From assembly GCA_025356435.1 (NCBI GenBank), contig JANXSY010000036.1, positions 1 to 53,297 of the forward strand: 53,297 nucleotides of DNA, given 5' to 3'. The notes under the pieces are model-generated. The model did no database searches. It was not told the origin of the DNA and worked only from the letters and a program-made list of their open reading frames with translations. Each line of letters opens with the position of its first letter. Position 1 is the stretch's first letter. Positions 42,495 through 50,186 of the stretch are shown in pieces. A program made the position numbers and the translations under genes. This DNA comes from Isosphaeraceae bacterium (GTDB lineage: Bacteria > Planctomycetota > Planctomycetia > Isosphaerales > Isosphaeraceae).

Positions 42495-43358
42495 GTGGCG
42501 GTCGTCCGACGACCTCGGCCCCCCTCGCCCCTCGCCCACGCGGCTGACCTGCACGTCCACACGACCCACTCCGACGGGGCCTGCACCCCCGGCGACGTCG
42601 TCCGGTCGGCTGTGAGCGTTGGCCTCGGGGCGGTGGCGATTACCGATCACGACACGCTCTCGGCGATCGCCGTCGCCCGGCCCGAGGCGATTCGTGTCGG
42701 AGTTGAGCTGATCGCCGGGATCGAGCTAACGGCCGAACGTGAGGGGAAGGAGATCCACCTCCTCGGCCACTTCGTCCGCGACGACGATCCCGACCTGCTG
42801 GCTGTCACCGCCGACCTCCGCGTCCGTCGCGCTCTGCGGATCGAGGCGATGGCCGAAAGGCTGACCTCGTTGGGTCTTCAGATCGACCTGGCCGTGATCC
42901 GCCGGACTTACACTCGTGCCACGATCGGCCGCAAGCATCTGGCCGACTGGCTCGTCCTGACCCGGCAGGTCGCCAACCACCGCGATGCCTTCGCCCGATA
43001 CCTCGGCGACGACGGCCCCGGTCAGGTTCCGAAGCCCCGGGTTGCGTGGCGTGACGCCATCGACCTGATCCGAAACGCGGGCGGTGTCGCCGGTCTGGCC
43101 CATCCCCCCTTCAATTTGCGACAATGCACCCTGGTTGAGTTCAGCGAGGCCGGGCTGGGTGCCATTGAGGTTGCCGGGCCAGGCGTCGACCGCAAATGCG
43201 GCCAACGCTGGCGAGGCTGGGCCGATGAACTCGGCCTCGCCCCGATCGCCGGGACTGACTTCCACGCCCCCGACCGGCCAGGTCGATGGGTTGGTGCGGT
43301 TGTTACGACCGAGGCGGACCTGGATAAATTGCGACAAAAAAGATCGTTACCCCAATGA
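42495..43358 (+). CDS. PHP-domain phosphoesterase
   Basis: A 287-residue PHP-domain protein of the YciV/RNase AM type. Metal-binding motifs are all visible: DLHVHTTHSDG, ITDHDTL, GIELTA, LLGHF, VAGLAHP and GTDFHAP. This group hydrolyses 3',5'-nucleoside bisphosphates or trims RNA 5' ends. The chosen GTG start at 42495 lies two bases after the nusB stop, suggesting one operon. The N-terminal 15 residues (Arg/Pro-rich) precede the first motif. Enzymatic role is inferred from the family; RNA-related partners such as nusB next door make an RNA role attractive but not shown. Confidence 0.88.
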   Translation: MAVVRRPRPPSPLAHAADLHVHTTHSDGACTPGDVVRSAVSVGLGAVAITDHDTLSAIAVARPEAIRVGVELIAGIELTAEREGKEIHLLGHFVRDDDPDLLAVTADLRVRRALRIEAMAERLTSLGLQIDLAVIRRTYTRATIGRKHLADWLVLTRQVANHRDAFARYLGDDGPGQVPKPRVAWRDAIDLIRNAGGVAGLAHPPFNLRQCTLVEFSEAGLGAIEVAGPGVDRKCGQRWRGWADELGLAPIAGTDFHAPDRPGRWVGAVVTTEADLDKLRQKRSLPQ

Positions 43359-43417
43359 ATAAGGACGGCCGTCTCGAAGTCATGAGATAATTGGCGAAGG
43401 ATGTCCATCGATGATGC

Positions 43418-43713
43418 GAAACGTTCTTCTATGTTCGAATCTCTGGAAACATTAAACCTGTCGAACGGGGTGAACTCTACGAAGACGCACTCATCGCCTT
43501 ACTTGAGGCACAGTGCTTAGGAAGCGTCACGGAAGGAGGGTCGCAGTTGGATCCAAGGGGTACGATCGCATTTTGCGGTTTGATGTTGTGGTCATGAATC
43601 GAGAACGTGGCCTGGAAACAATTCGTGAAGTCATGGCTGAGCGAAATGCGCCGAAGGGGACCGTCATTGAAGAATTCTTGCCGTCCTATCGCGAACACAT
43701 GTTAGTCTATTGA
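43418..43713 (+). pseudogene. frameshifted small gene of unknown family
   Basis: Two reading frames join into one protein-like sequence. One frame (from about 43418 to 43579) reads YVRISGNIKPVERGELYED...TEGGSQLDPRGTIAFCG. The other (43579 to 43713) continues FDVVVMNRERGLETIREV...APKGTVIEEF. The shift falls in GCGGTTTGATG at about 43577-43582 and corresponds to one missing base. No start codon is found in the first frame, which meets TGA at 43412, so the N-terminus is also damaged. I recall small proteins with a GGGS...DG.I.YC and APKGT pattern in this phylum, but no function. A base-call error in the T-run is the alternative. Confidence 0.5.
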
Positions 43714-43787
43714 AATGGCGAAACTAGCCTCACGCTCTAAGTCTCGACGTCAACATACCTCGTTCACCCTGGACCGAATCAAGCATC

Positions 43788-44693
43788 ATGGCCTTCAAAG
43801 AACTGCTCGAACGCTTCAAGAAGGGGCTCGTCAAGACGGCCCAGTTATTCAACGTGCGGTCGTGGTTCGGCCGGAAGATCGATCAGGATTTTCTCAACGA
43901 GCTCGAAGCGAAGCTGATTCAGGCCGACGTCGGCGTGAAGTCGACCGCAAAGGTTGTCGATCGGGTACGCGAGGCGTTTGCCGACAAGACGGCGGGGGAT
44001 GACCTCGTTGCATTCGTCAAGGAAGAATTCATAACCCTCCTCGCCGATCCAAGGCCGGGGACGCTTATCGTCTCGCCGACGAAGCCGACGGTCTATCTGA
44101 TCGCGGGTGTTAATGGGGCGGGGAAGACGACCTCGATCGCCAAGCTAGCGCAACGGCTCAAGAATGAGGGGAAGTCGATCCTCCTCGCCGCCTGCGACAC
44201 CTTCCGCGCCGCCGCCGCCGACCAGCTCACGATCTGGGCCGAACGGTCGGGCTCGGACATCGTCAAGGGTGCCCCGGGGGCCGACCCGGCAAGCGTCGCC
44301 CACGACGCCTGCGACCGCGCTTTGGCGCGCGGAGTCGATGTCTTGATCGTCGATACCGCCGGGCGGCTGCACACCCAGTCTCATCTGATGCGTGAGCTTG
44401 AGAAGGTGCGCGGAGTCGTTGCCCGCAAGATCCCCGGTGCCCCCCATGAGTCGCTGCTCGTGCTCGACGCGACCAACGGTCAGAACGCGATCCGCCAGGC
44501 CGAGGTGTTTACGAAGTCGATCGGCTGCACCGGCGTGATCCTCACAAAGCTTGACGGCACGGCCAAGGGAGGCGTCGTCGTCGCAATCCGCCAGTCGCTC
44601 AACCTGCCAGTGAAATTCATCGGCATCGGCGAGGCGATCGACGACTTGCAGCCATTCGACGCCGAACTGTTCGTCGAAGGGCTGTTTTCCTGA
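43788..44693 (+). CDS. ftsY: Signal recognition particle receptor FtsY
   Basis: SRP receptor GTPase, 301 residues, consisting of the NG domain only, without the long acidic A domain. G1 GVNGAGKTTSIAKLA near 106, DTFRAAAADQL, G3 DTAGRLHTQSHL near 190, and TKLDGTAKGG near 254 are all intact, as is the end PFDAELFVEGLF. It docks SRP-ribosome complexes at the membrane. ATG 43788 has no clear ribosome site. A preceding ATG at 43715 opens a frame that overlaps ftsY in another frame and is rejected. Confidence 0.96.
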   Translation: MAFKELLERFKKGLVKTAQLFNVRSWFGRKIDQDFLNELEAKLIQADVGVKSTAKVVDRVREAFADKTAGDDLVAFVKEEFITLLADPRPGTLIVSPTKPTVYLIAGVNGAGKTTSIAKLAQRLKNEGKSILLAACDTFRAAAADQLTIWAERSGSDIVKGAPGADPASVAHDACDRALARGVDVLIVDTAGRLHTQSHLMRELEKVRGVVARKIPGAPHESLLVLDATNGQNAIRQAEVFTKSIGCTGVILTKLDGTAKGGVVVAIRQSLNLPVKFIGIGEAIDDLQPFDAELFVEGLFS

Positions 44694-44821
44694 CGAGTTC
44701 CCGACCCGAAGTCGAGAGTCATTAACATTTTTGATCGAGAACTCCGGCCGCTCGGCCGTTGCTCTTCGTGAGGCTTACGCTTGACAAGCGACCGCCTCCC
44801 TGCGATCCTCTACACTCGCAC

Positions 44822-44836
44822 TGAGACTGAGTCTCA
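44822..44836. promoter_or_regulatory. Fur-like 7-1-7 palindrome upstream of the DUF1559 gene
   Basis: TGAGACTGAGTCTCA is a perfect inverted repeat of seven bases around one central base, the geometry of Fur-family operators. It lies 25 bases before the ATG at 44862. A TTGACA at 44781-44786 could be the -35 of a promoter covering this site, but the -10 at the right distance is weak (GATCCT). Confidence 0.45.
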
Positions 44837-44861
44837 ACTTCAATAAATCCAGGATGGCCCC

Positions 44862-45878
44862 ATGCACCGTCGCTCGCATTTCGGTTTCACGCTGATCGAA
44901 CTCCTGGTAGTGATCGCGATCATCGCCGTCCTGATTGCCCTGTTGCTCCCGGCCGTTCAGGCAGCGCGCGAGGCGGCAAGACGGATTCAATGCACGAACA
45001 ACCTGAAACAGATTGGGCTCGCTCTGCACAACTACGAGAGCATCGCCGGCACCTTTCCGCCGTCGATGGTCGTCTCGAAGTCGGGCACAACGATCTGGAC
45101 GAACGGCTGGAGTGCCCAGGGGCGGATCTTGCCGTTTCTCGAACAGAGCGCCGCGTTCAACTCGATCAACTTCGCCCTGAGCTACTCTCAACCTTCCAAC
45201 ACCACGGTTTCGCAGCTCGTAATCTCCGGCTTCATCTGCCCGAGCGAGGTCCATCCCGCACCCAAGGTCACGTCGAGCGGTGGGCGGTATGGAATCCTGA
45301 ATTACAACGTCTGCATGGGCGACTGGTTTGTCTGGGGCGGCGTCGGCGGGCCGGGCAATCGGGGCGGCTTCGGGGTGAATCGGGGGCGTCGGTTGGCCGA
45401 ATTCTCGGACGGCCTGAGCAATACCGTCGTTGTCTCCGAGGTGAAGGCCTATCAGGCGGTCCTCTCGACCTGCGACCTCTCGACCGTCTCCGAGCCCGGT
45501 TCGATCCCCTCACCTGCGGCCGACCCGTCGGGCGCGGTCCCCGAATATCGCTCCGGCTCTTGTACACTCAAGTTGACGGCTCACGCCGAGTGGGTAGACG
45601 GCCAGGCCCTCGAAACCGGCTTCACAAGCGCCTGGCCACCGAACAAAGCCATTCTGGGCGGACCTACGATGGTCGATGTCGACCTCGTCGGCCGGGGCGA
45701 GAAGAGCGGCGGCCCAACCTACGCTGCGATCACCGCCCGGAGTTATCACTCCGGCGGCGTGAACGCCCTTTTCGGCGATGGGTCGGTCCGGTTCGTCAAA
45801 AATTCGATCGACGGCGCGACCTGGCGTGCGGTCGGCAGTGTCCAGCAGGGCGAGGTCATCTCGGCCAGTTCTTATTAG
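44862..45878 (+). CDS. DUF1559 protein with prepilin-type N-terminal cleavage site
   Basis: A 338-residue planctomycete pilin-like protein. The type IV prepilin-type start [35 protein letters not shown] has its cleavage site at G-F at about 7-8 and the usual Glu five residues on. The DUF1559 body contains [14 protein letters not shown] and FPPS. The C-terminus has the family's [16 protein letters not shown] motif. AGGA lies seven bases before the ATG. These proteins are numerous in planctomycetes, and their role is not settled (pseudopilin or surface structure). It stands alone and may be controlled by the palindrome just upstream. Confidence 0.93.
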   Translation: MHRRSHFGFTLIELLVVIAIIAVLIALLLPAVQAAREAARRIQCTNNLKQIGLALHNYESIAGTFPPSMVVSKSGTTIWTNGWSAQGRILPFLEQSAAFNSINFALSYSQPSNTTVSQLVISGFICPSEVHPAPKVTSSGGRYGILNYNVCMGDWFVWGGVGGPGNRGGFGVNRGRRLAEFSDGLSNTVVVSEVKAYQAVLSTCDLSTVSEPGSIPSPAADPSGAVPEYRSGSCTLKLTAHAEWVDGQALETGFTSAWPPNKAILGGPTMVDVDLVGRGEKSGGPTYAAITARSYHSGGVNALFGDGSVRFVKNSIDGATWRAVGSVQQGEVISASSY

Positions 45879-45965
45879 ACGACGATTGACGTCGTTTCCG
45901 GCCGCGCCGGATTCGGGGCGAGGTCCCCCGATTGTCAATCCACTGCGAGTGAAAGTCCAATTCGA

Positions 45966-45995
45966 TTGCCGATCGACGGCGGTTACCGCTATAGT
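45966..45995 (+). promoter_or_regulatory. candidate promoter for the DUF6599-like gene
   Basis: TTGCCG (45966-45971) is followed after 18 bases by TATAGT (45990-45995, five of six to TATAAT). It is about 95 bases upstream of the GTG start at 46092. The 213-base gap shows no other feature. Confidence 0.4.
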
Positions 45996-46091
45996 TGTTG
46001 ATCAGGCCAGTGCAATTGTTGTTCAACCGGATTGGTCGGGTTGCGGCGTCCGTCGCGATCGCGCCGCGGCCGATCGAGCGGGGACTTTGTC

Positions 46092-47861
46092 GTGGCGAAA
46101 AAGGTAATTGAAGCCCTCCGGGCAGACCCCGTGCGAGGCGCGGCCGTGGTCGCCGCCCTCGCCCTCCTGACCACGATGCCGATCGCGCTCCGATTGTTGG
46201 CTCCGCTGCTCTCAAACGACCCGCTCAAGGGGATCACCCTGGCGGCGGCGGTGTTCGCCGTGGCAACGACCCCGATCGCGTTCGCCGTGCTCGGCCGACT
46301 CGACTGGTTTCAGGCCCGTCGCGGCAGAACGTATCAGCGTCCCGAATTTTGGTCGGTCTGCTGCGGGATGGGTCTCATCATGGGCATCCCGGCGATCTTC
46401 GCGGCGCTCGTTCTCAAGAGCGACGAGTTCGACAAGAATCGGTATGAATTCGACCCGAATAAGACGTGGTCGGTTCTTGAGCAAGGGCGGAGTTATTCAT
46501 CCGTCGTCGAGGCCGACAATGCGGTCAAGGTGGAGATGGCGCACCTGGCCGAAGAGCGGAAAAATCTGCTCAATTCCGTCAAAAAACTCGACGAGTCGAT
46601 GCTCGCCCTCCGCGCCGCGTCTGGCGGAGCTCCGGCCGTGGCCCAGGCGATCCCCGAAGTTCTCCAGCGGCTCGCCAAGGTCCGCCAGTCGGTGGGGCTC
46701 GATGGTCCGCAGCAACTCATGGACTTCACCGCCCCCCCCGCCGACATCCGGGGCGAGACCGTGCTCGCGAACGTCCCGCCCGCGAAGACGATGGCCGTGA
46801 CGCCGAACATTCCCCCCCCTGCTCCAACGGCCCCAGCCCCGGTGACCTCGGGTGCGTTGCCGAAGGCTGTGGCTGACGCCGAGATCGCGTCTGTGCCCGC
46901 TCCGCAGAAGTCGATCGCCGAGATGCTCCCGCTGGTTGATATCCCGCCGGGTTGGACTGTGGGCAAGATGGGCACGAAACACCTGGAGACGTTCAACGCC
47001 GAGAACCTGTTCGAGAAGATCGACGGTCGCGCCGAGAGCTTCATCCAGTACGACGTGAAGGGGATGGCCTACACTGACTACCATCCGGTCGGCGACGAGT
47101 CGAACGACGTTCAACTCTACATCTTCGAGATGGCTAACCCGCTCAAGGCGCTCGGCAAGTACGGCTCCGAAAAGCCCGAGGGGGCGACGACCGTGCCGGT
47201 GGGGACCGAGGGTTATACTGCGGCCGGGTCGACTCTCTTCCATGCCGGTCCTTACTACACCCAGATCGTCTCGACGAAGGACGATGCCAAGTTCGCCGCG
47301 TTCGCCCTCGACCTCGCGAAGCAGATCGCGGCCAAGCAGAAGCCCGACGCGGCCGTGACGGGCGGCAAGCCGGTCTCGACGCCCGACGCCCTATTCGCGT
47401 TGCTACCGAGCGGTCAAGGCCGCGCCGCGCCGAAGTATGTGGCCCAGGATGTTTTTGGCTACAGCTTCCTGTCGGACGTCTTCATGGCCGATTACAAAGA
47501 GGGCGACGCGTCCTGGCAAGGCTTCCTCCGCCCCTATCCGACGCCCGAGGCGGCCAAAGCCATCTTCGACAAATACGTGGCTACCGCCAAGCAAGACGGT
47601 GCCGAGATCAAAACCCCGAAAGTCGAAGACATCGACCAGTTCGTCCTCAGCGCCAATACCGGCCTCGTCGACGCGATCTTCCGCAAAGGCAACGTGATCG
47701 GCGGAGCCAACGGCGGGACCGAGCCCACCAAGACCGAAGCCTTCGCGAAGACGATCGCCAAGGGGTTGCCCGCGTCCCTCCCCCCGCTCGAATCCGACCT
47801 CAAGGAACCCGAACCCGACGCAGCCAAGAAGCCTAAGGCCGAAGAGGGGTCGGAGAAATAG
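46092..47861 (+). CDS. membrane protein with two DUF6599-like domains
   Basis: A 589-residue protein. Three membrane segments occupy about 15-110 (AAVVAALALLTTMPIAL, GITLAAAVFAVATTPIAFAVL, CCGMGLIMGIPAIFAALVL). A short coiled-coil-like stretch (about 140-170) and a Pro/Ala linker (220-260) follow. The C-terminal half holds two related domains: one with NLFEKIDGRAESFIQYDVKG and VQLYIFEM (about 280-410), typical of DUF6599, and a weaker one (about 425-560) with SDVFMADYKEGDASWQGFL and TGLVDAIFRKGNVIGG. GTG at 46092 has GGGGA seven bases before it. Function of DUF6599 is unknown. No operon partner is evident. Confidence 0.6.
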   Translation: MAKKVIEALRADPVRGAAVVAALALLTTMPIALRLLAPLLSNDPLKGITLAAAVFAVATTPIAFAVLGRLDWFQARRGRTYQRPEFWSVCCGMGLIMGIPAIFAALVLKSDEFDKNRYEFDPNKTWSVLEQGRSYSSVVEADNAVKVEMAHLAEERKNLLNSVKKLDESMLALRAASGGAPAVAQAIPEVLQRLAKVRQSVGLDGPQQLMDFTAPPADIRGETVLANVPPAKTMAVTPNIPPPAPTAPAPVTSGALPKAVADAEIASVPAPQKSIAEMLPLVDIPPGWTVGKMGTKHLETFNAENLFEKIDGRAESFIQYDVKGMAYTDYHPVGDESNDVQLYIFEMANPLKALGKYGSEKPEGATTVPVGTEGYTAAGSTLFHAGPYYTQIVSTKDDAKFAAFALDLAKQIAAKQKPDAAVTGGKPVSTPDALFALLPSGQGRAAPKYVAQDVFGYSFLSDVFMADYKEGDASWQGFLRPYPTPEAAKAIFDKYVATAKQDGAEIKTPKVEDIDQFVLSANTGLVDAIFRKGNVIGGANGGTEPTKTEAFAKTIAKGLPASLPPLESDLKEPEPDAAKKPKAEEGSEK

Positions 47862-47923
47862 GCCGGGCAGGCCAGATCAGCCATTCTGGATGACCCGATC
47901 GGGGAAACGCATAGGAGTTACAA

Positions 47924-48091
47924 ATGCAATTGACAGCAGTCTACATGCAGGTTTCGGAAGGTTACGTCGCTTTTGTCGAGGAACTTCCCGGTGCCAACAC
48001 GCAGGGTGCGACCATGGAGGAGGCGCGCGAGAATCTCCGCGAGGCAGTAGTCCTGGTGCTCGAAGCCAATCGCGAATTGGCCGAACGATAG
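47924..48091 (+). CDS. hicB: HicB-like antitoxin, shortened by an in-frame stop
   Basis: A 55-residue HicB-fold protein, too short for routine calling: MQLTAVYMQVSEGYVAFVEELPG...GATMEEARENLREAV, with GGAG six bases before the ATG. After the TAG at 48089-48091 the same frame continues for 15 codons (LKGREVTRETLVMSA) to TGA at 48137-48139. That tail resembles the usual HicB C-terminus, which ends just at the hicA start. The TAG thus looks like a premature stop. The HicB DNA-binding or HicA-contact tail would be missing. Confidence 0.7.
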   Translation: MQLTAVYMQVSEGYVAFVEELPGANTQGATMEEARENLREAVVLVLEANRELAER

Positions 48092-48135
48092 CTCAAGGGG
48101 CGAGAAGTGACTCGTGAGACGCTCGTGATGTCGGC

Positions 48136-48180
48136 ATGAAGCGGCGCGACCTGATCCGCCATCTAAGATCGCGACTATAA
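48136..48180 (+). pseudogene. hicA: hicA toxin remnant
   Basis: ATG at 48136 overlaps the presumed original hicB stop by four bases (ATGA), as in normal hicBA pairs. The frame reads MKRRDLIRHLRSRL and ends at TAA 48178-48180. HicA toxins of this group begin M-K-R-R-D-L-I-R-H-L and continue with the catalytic His in G-G-N-H; nothing of that is seen downstream in any frame. The toxin is therefore dead. Confidence 0.6.
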
Positions 48181-48302
48181 TGATCCACAAGATCAAGCCC
48201 GAGGCCCGGTTCTGAGCCCAGAGGCTCGCGAGCATCGGCAAGCGACATCCGCCAGTTATCCCCGCATAGCGGCAGATTCATCCCCACCCCGCGAGGTCTC
48301 CG

Positions 48303-49400
48303 ATGGCCGAAAAACTGACCCGAACCCAGCAGAAGAATCTCGAACGACTCGGTGGGGTAAACCCGGCGGATGAGTCGTTTTCGAGGCGGCAATTCGTCGG
48401 CCAGGTCGGTGGTTATGCGGCGGTCGCGGGCGCGGCCGTCGGCGCGGGTCTTCTGCTCAGAGACCGTTGGGGCATGGAAGGCGTCAAGCCGCCGCCGCCC
48501 GTGCGGCTCAAAGATTACGGGATCAAAGACCTGCCGACGAGCACCCCCTCGGTCGTCGTCGTCCGATCGAGCCCGATCCTCTCCACGGCCAATCACGAAC
48601 TCGACTTGATCGCCCGTGAAGAACAGGCGTTCAAGATGGTCAAGGCCGCGCTCGACGAGATGGGGGGCGTGGCTAAGTTTATCAAGAAAGGCGACGTCGT
48701 CGTCATCAAGCCGAACGTCGCCTTCGACAAGAATCCTGACCTCGCCGCCACCACCCAGCCCGACACCCTCGCGGCCGTGGTGAAGCTCTGTCTCGCCCAG
48801 GGCGCTCGCAAGGTGATCGTCGCCGACAACCCGATCAACAACCCCGAGAGCTGCTTCTTCAAGACCAAGGTCGGCGACGCCGCGCTCAGGGCCGGGGCCG
48901 AATTGATGATGCCGCAGGACAGCTACTTCGAACAGCTCTATGTCGGTGGCGAGACGATCACCAGCACCTGGCGGATGTTCTACCGGCCGTTCCGCGAGGC
49001 GACCAAGGTCATCGGCATCTCGCCGGTCAAAGACCACAACCTCTGCAAGGCGACCGTCACGATGAAGAACTGGTACGGCCTGCTGGGCAACCCCCGCAAC
49101 CAGTTCCATCAGAACATCCACGGGATCATCTCCGACTTCGCTCTGATGATGAAGCCAACATTCGTGATCGCCGACGGTCGCAAGCTGTTGATGCGCAACG
49201 GCCCGACCGGCGGCAGCCTGAATGACGTGAAGCAGTCCGACACGATCGTCGTCGGCACCGAGGGCACGGCCGTCGATAGCTGGTGCGTCACCCGACTCTT
49301 GGAGAAGCAGAGGCACGAGATCCTCTATCTCGACAAGATCATCGCCCGCGGCCTCGGCAAAGACTGGCGACCCCAGTGGACCCGGGAGATCACGGTATGA
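48303..49400 (+). CDS. Tat-exported DUF362 protein
   Basis: A 365-residue DUF362-family protein. A twin-arginine motif (SRRQFVG, about 27-33) precedes a hydrophobic stretch (GGYAAVAGAAVGAGLLL), so it should be folded in the cytoplasm and exported by Tat, or anchored. The DUF362 body includes VVIKPNVAFDKNPDLAATTQPDTLAAV, ARKVIVADNPINNPESCF, and the later KDHNLCKATVTMKNWYGLL, IADGRKLLMRNGP and GTEGTAVDSWC. DUF362 is often paired or fused with ferredoxin domains, and the next intact gene is a polyferredoxin. Whether it carries a cofactor is not evident; few conserved cysteines remain. Confidence 0.88.
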   Translation: MAEKLTRTQQKNLERLGGVNPADESFSRRQFVGQVGGYAAVAGAAVGAGLLLRDRWGMEGVKPPPPVRLKDYGIKDLPTSTPSVVVVRSSPILSTANHELDLIAREEQAFKMVKAALDEMGGVAKFIKKGDVVVIKPNVAFDKNPDLAATTQPDTLAAVVKLCLAQGARKVIVADNPINNPESCFFKTKVGDAALRAGAELMMPQDSYFEQLYVGGETITSTWRMFYRPFREATKVIGISPVKDHNLCKATVTMKNWYGLLGNPRNQFHQNIHGIISDFALMMKPTFVIADGRKLLMRNGPTGGSLNDVKQSDTIVVGTEGTAVDSWCVTRLLEKQRHEILYLDKIIARGLGKDWRPQWTREITV

Positions 49401-49450
49401 ACCACGTCGACGCGACGCAGACCCGAGACCGTCGCCCTCATGTTGACGAC

Positions 49451-49632
49451 GGACTTGGGTCTCTGCGGGAACAAGGTATTAAGCTCGCATGGATGATCGC
49501 CTCCAATCCCGCCAAATTAAAATCTACCGGCGTGGCCGCCCCGTGGAGACACTGGAGCGGCCGATAAACCTCTCTGGCGAGGATATTTTGCCTAGGTTCG
49601 TCCTCGACCTCAGAGGCATTCTGATCGATTGA
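49451..49632 (+). pseudogene. Uma2-family C-terminal fragment, frameshifted
   Basis: Two frames give a Uma2-like C-terminus. The first (to about 49497) reads LREQGIKLAWMI, matching the usual YLEAGVRLVWLID. The second (49489-49632) reads RQIKIYRRGRPVETLERP...LSGEDILPRFVLDLRGILID. No N-terminal Uma2 part precedes it. The first frame runs from an ATG that overlaps the DUF362 stop, but its first 20 codons do not look like Uma2. Likely a relic. Confidence 0.6.
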
Positions 49633-49668
49633 ACGCCGCAACTGCTCGGAAACTGGAGGCGTCGGTCC

Positions 49669-50174
49669 ATGAGCCGAGAAATTTCCAGCCCGACAACTCG
49701 CCGAACTTTCCGGATCGGCCCGCGCTCGGCCGGATTGATGATGACGACGGAGGAGTTCGCCCAGCGACCCGATTCGCTTCGCCAGGCCGGATATCGTTAC
49801 GAATTGATCCGGGGCATTCTGGTCATGTTACCTTCGCCGTCGATCTCCGAGCGTGACCCGAACGAAGAACTTGGATATCTGCTGCGTGTCTACCGCAATA
49901 ACGATCCCGCCGGGTCGTCGCTCAACGCAACTACGAGCAGAAACGCGGCGAATATCTCGACGCGGGCGTCGTCGACTATTGGGTTATCGACCGGTTCGAG
50001 CGTAAAATGATGGTCTATGCCAAGTCCGAAGGCGAGACCGTCGCGCGGGTCGTGCTCCAAGACGATTTGTTCGAGACCCCGCTGCTCCCCGGTTTTGTCC
50101 TCCCGCTGGCTAAGTTACTCGGCAGGGCCGACCTCTGGCCTCCTAGAAAACGCACTCGCAAGCCCTCCGCCTGA
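49669..50174 (+). pseudogene. Uma2-family gene with deleted core
   Basis: Starts as a normal Uma2 protein (MTTEEFAQRPDSLRQAGYRYELIRG..., PNEELGYLLRVYRNND), then changes frame at about 49925 and continues as RNYEQKRGEYLDAGVVDYWVIDRFERKMMVY to the end at 50172-50174 (KPSA, TGA). The stretch between, which should hold the catalytic D...E-V-x-S core, is missing. The two halves are in different frames. This is an internal deletion and not just a base-call slip. Confidence 0.7.
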
Positions 50175-50186
50175 GGTGAACAGACG

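Noticed and set aside
43715..44002. 95-codon frame starting with MAKLASRSKSRR just before ftsY
   Set aside because: Most of it overlaps ftsY in another frame and the unique part is too short to judge.
44781..44816. TTGACA...TACACT as promoter of the DUF1559 gene
   Set aside because: The spacing is 24 bases, too long for a sigma-70 type promoter; the hexamer at 17 bases is poor.
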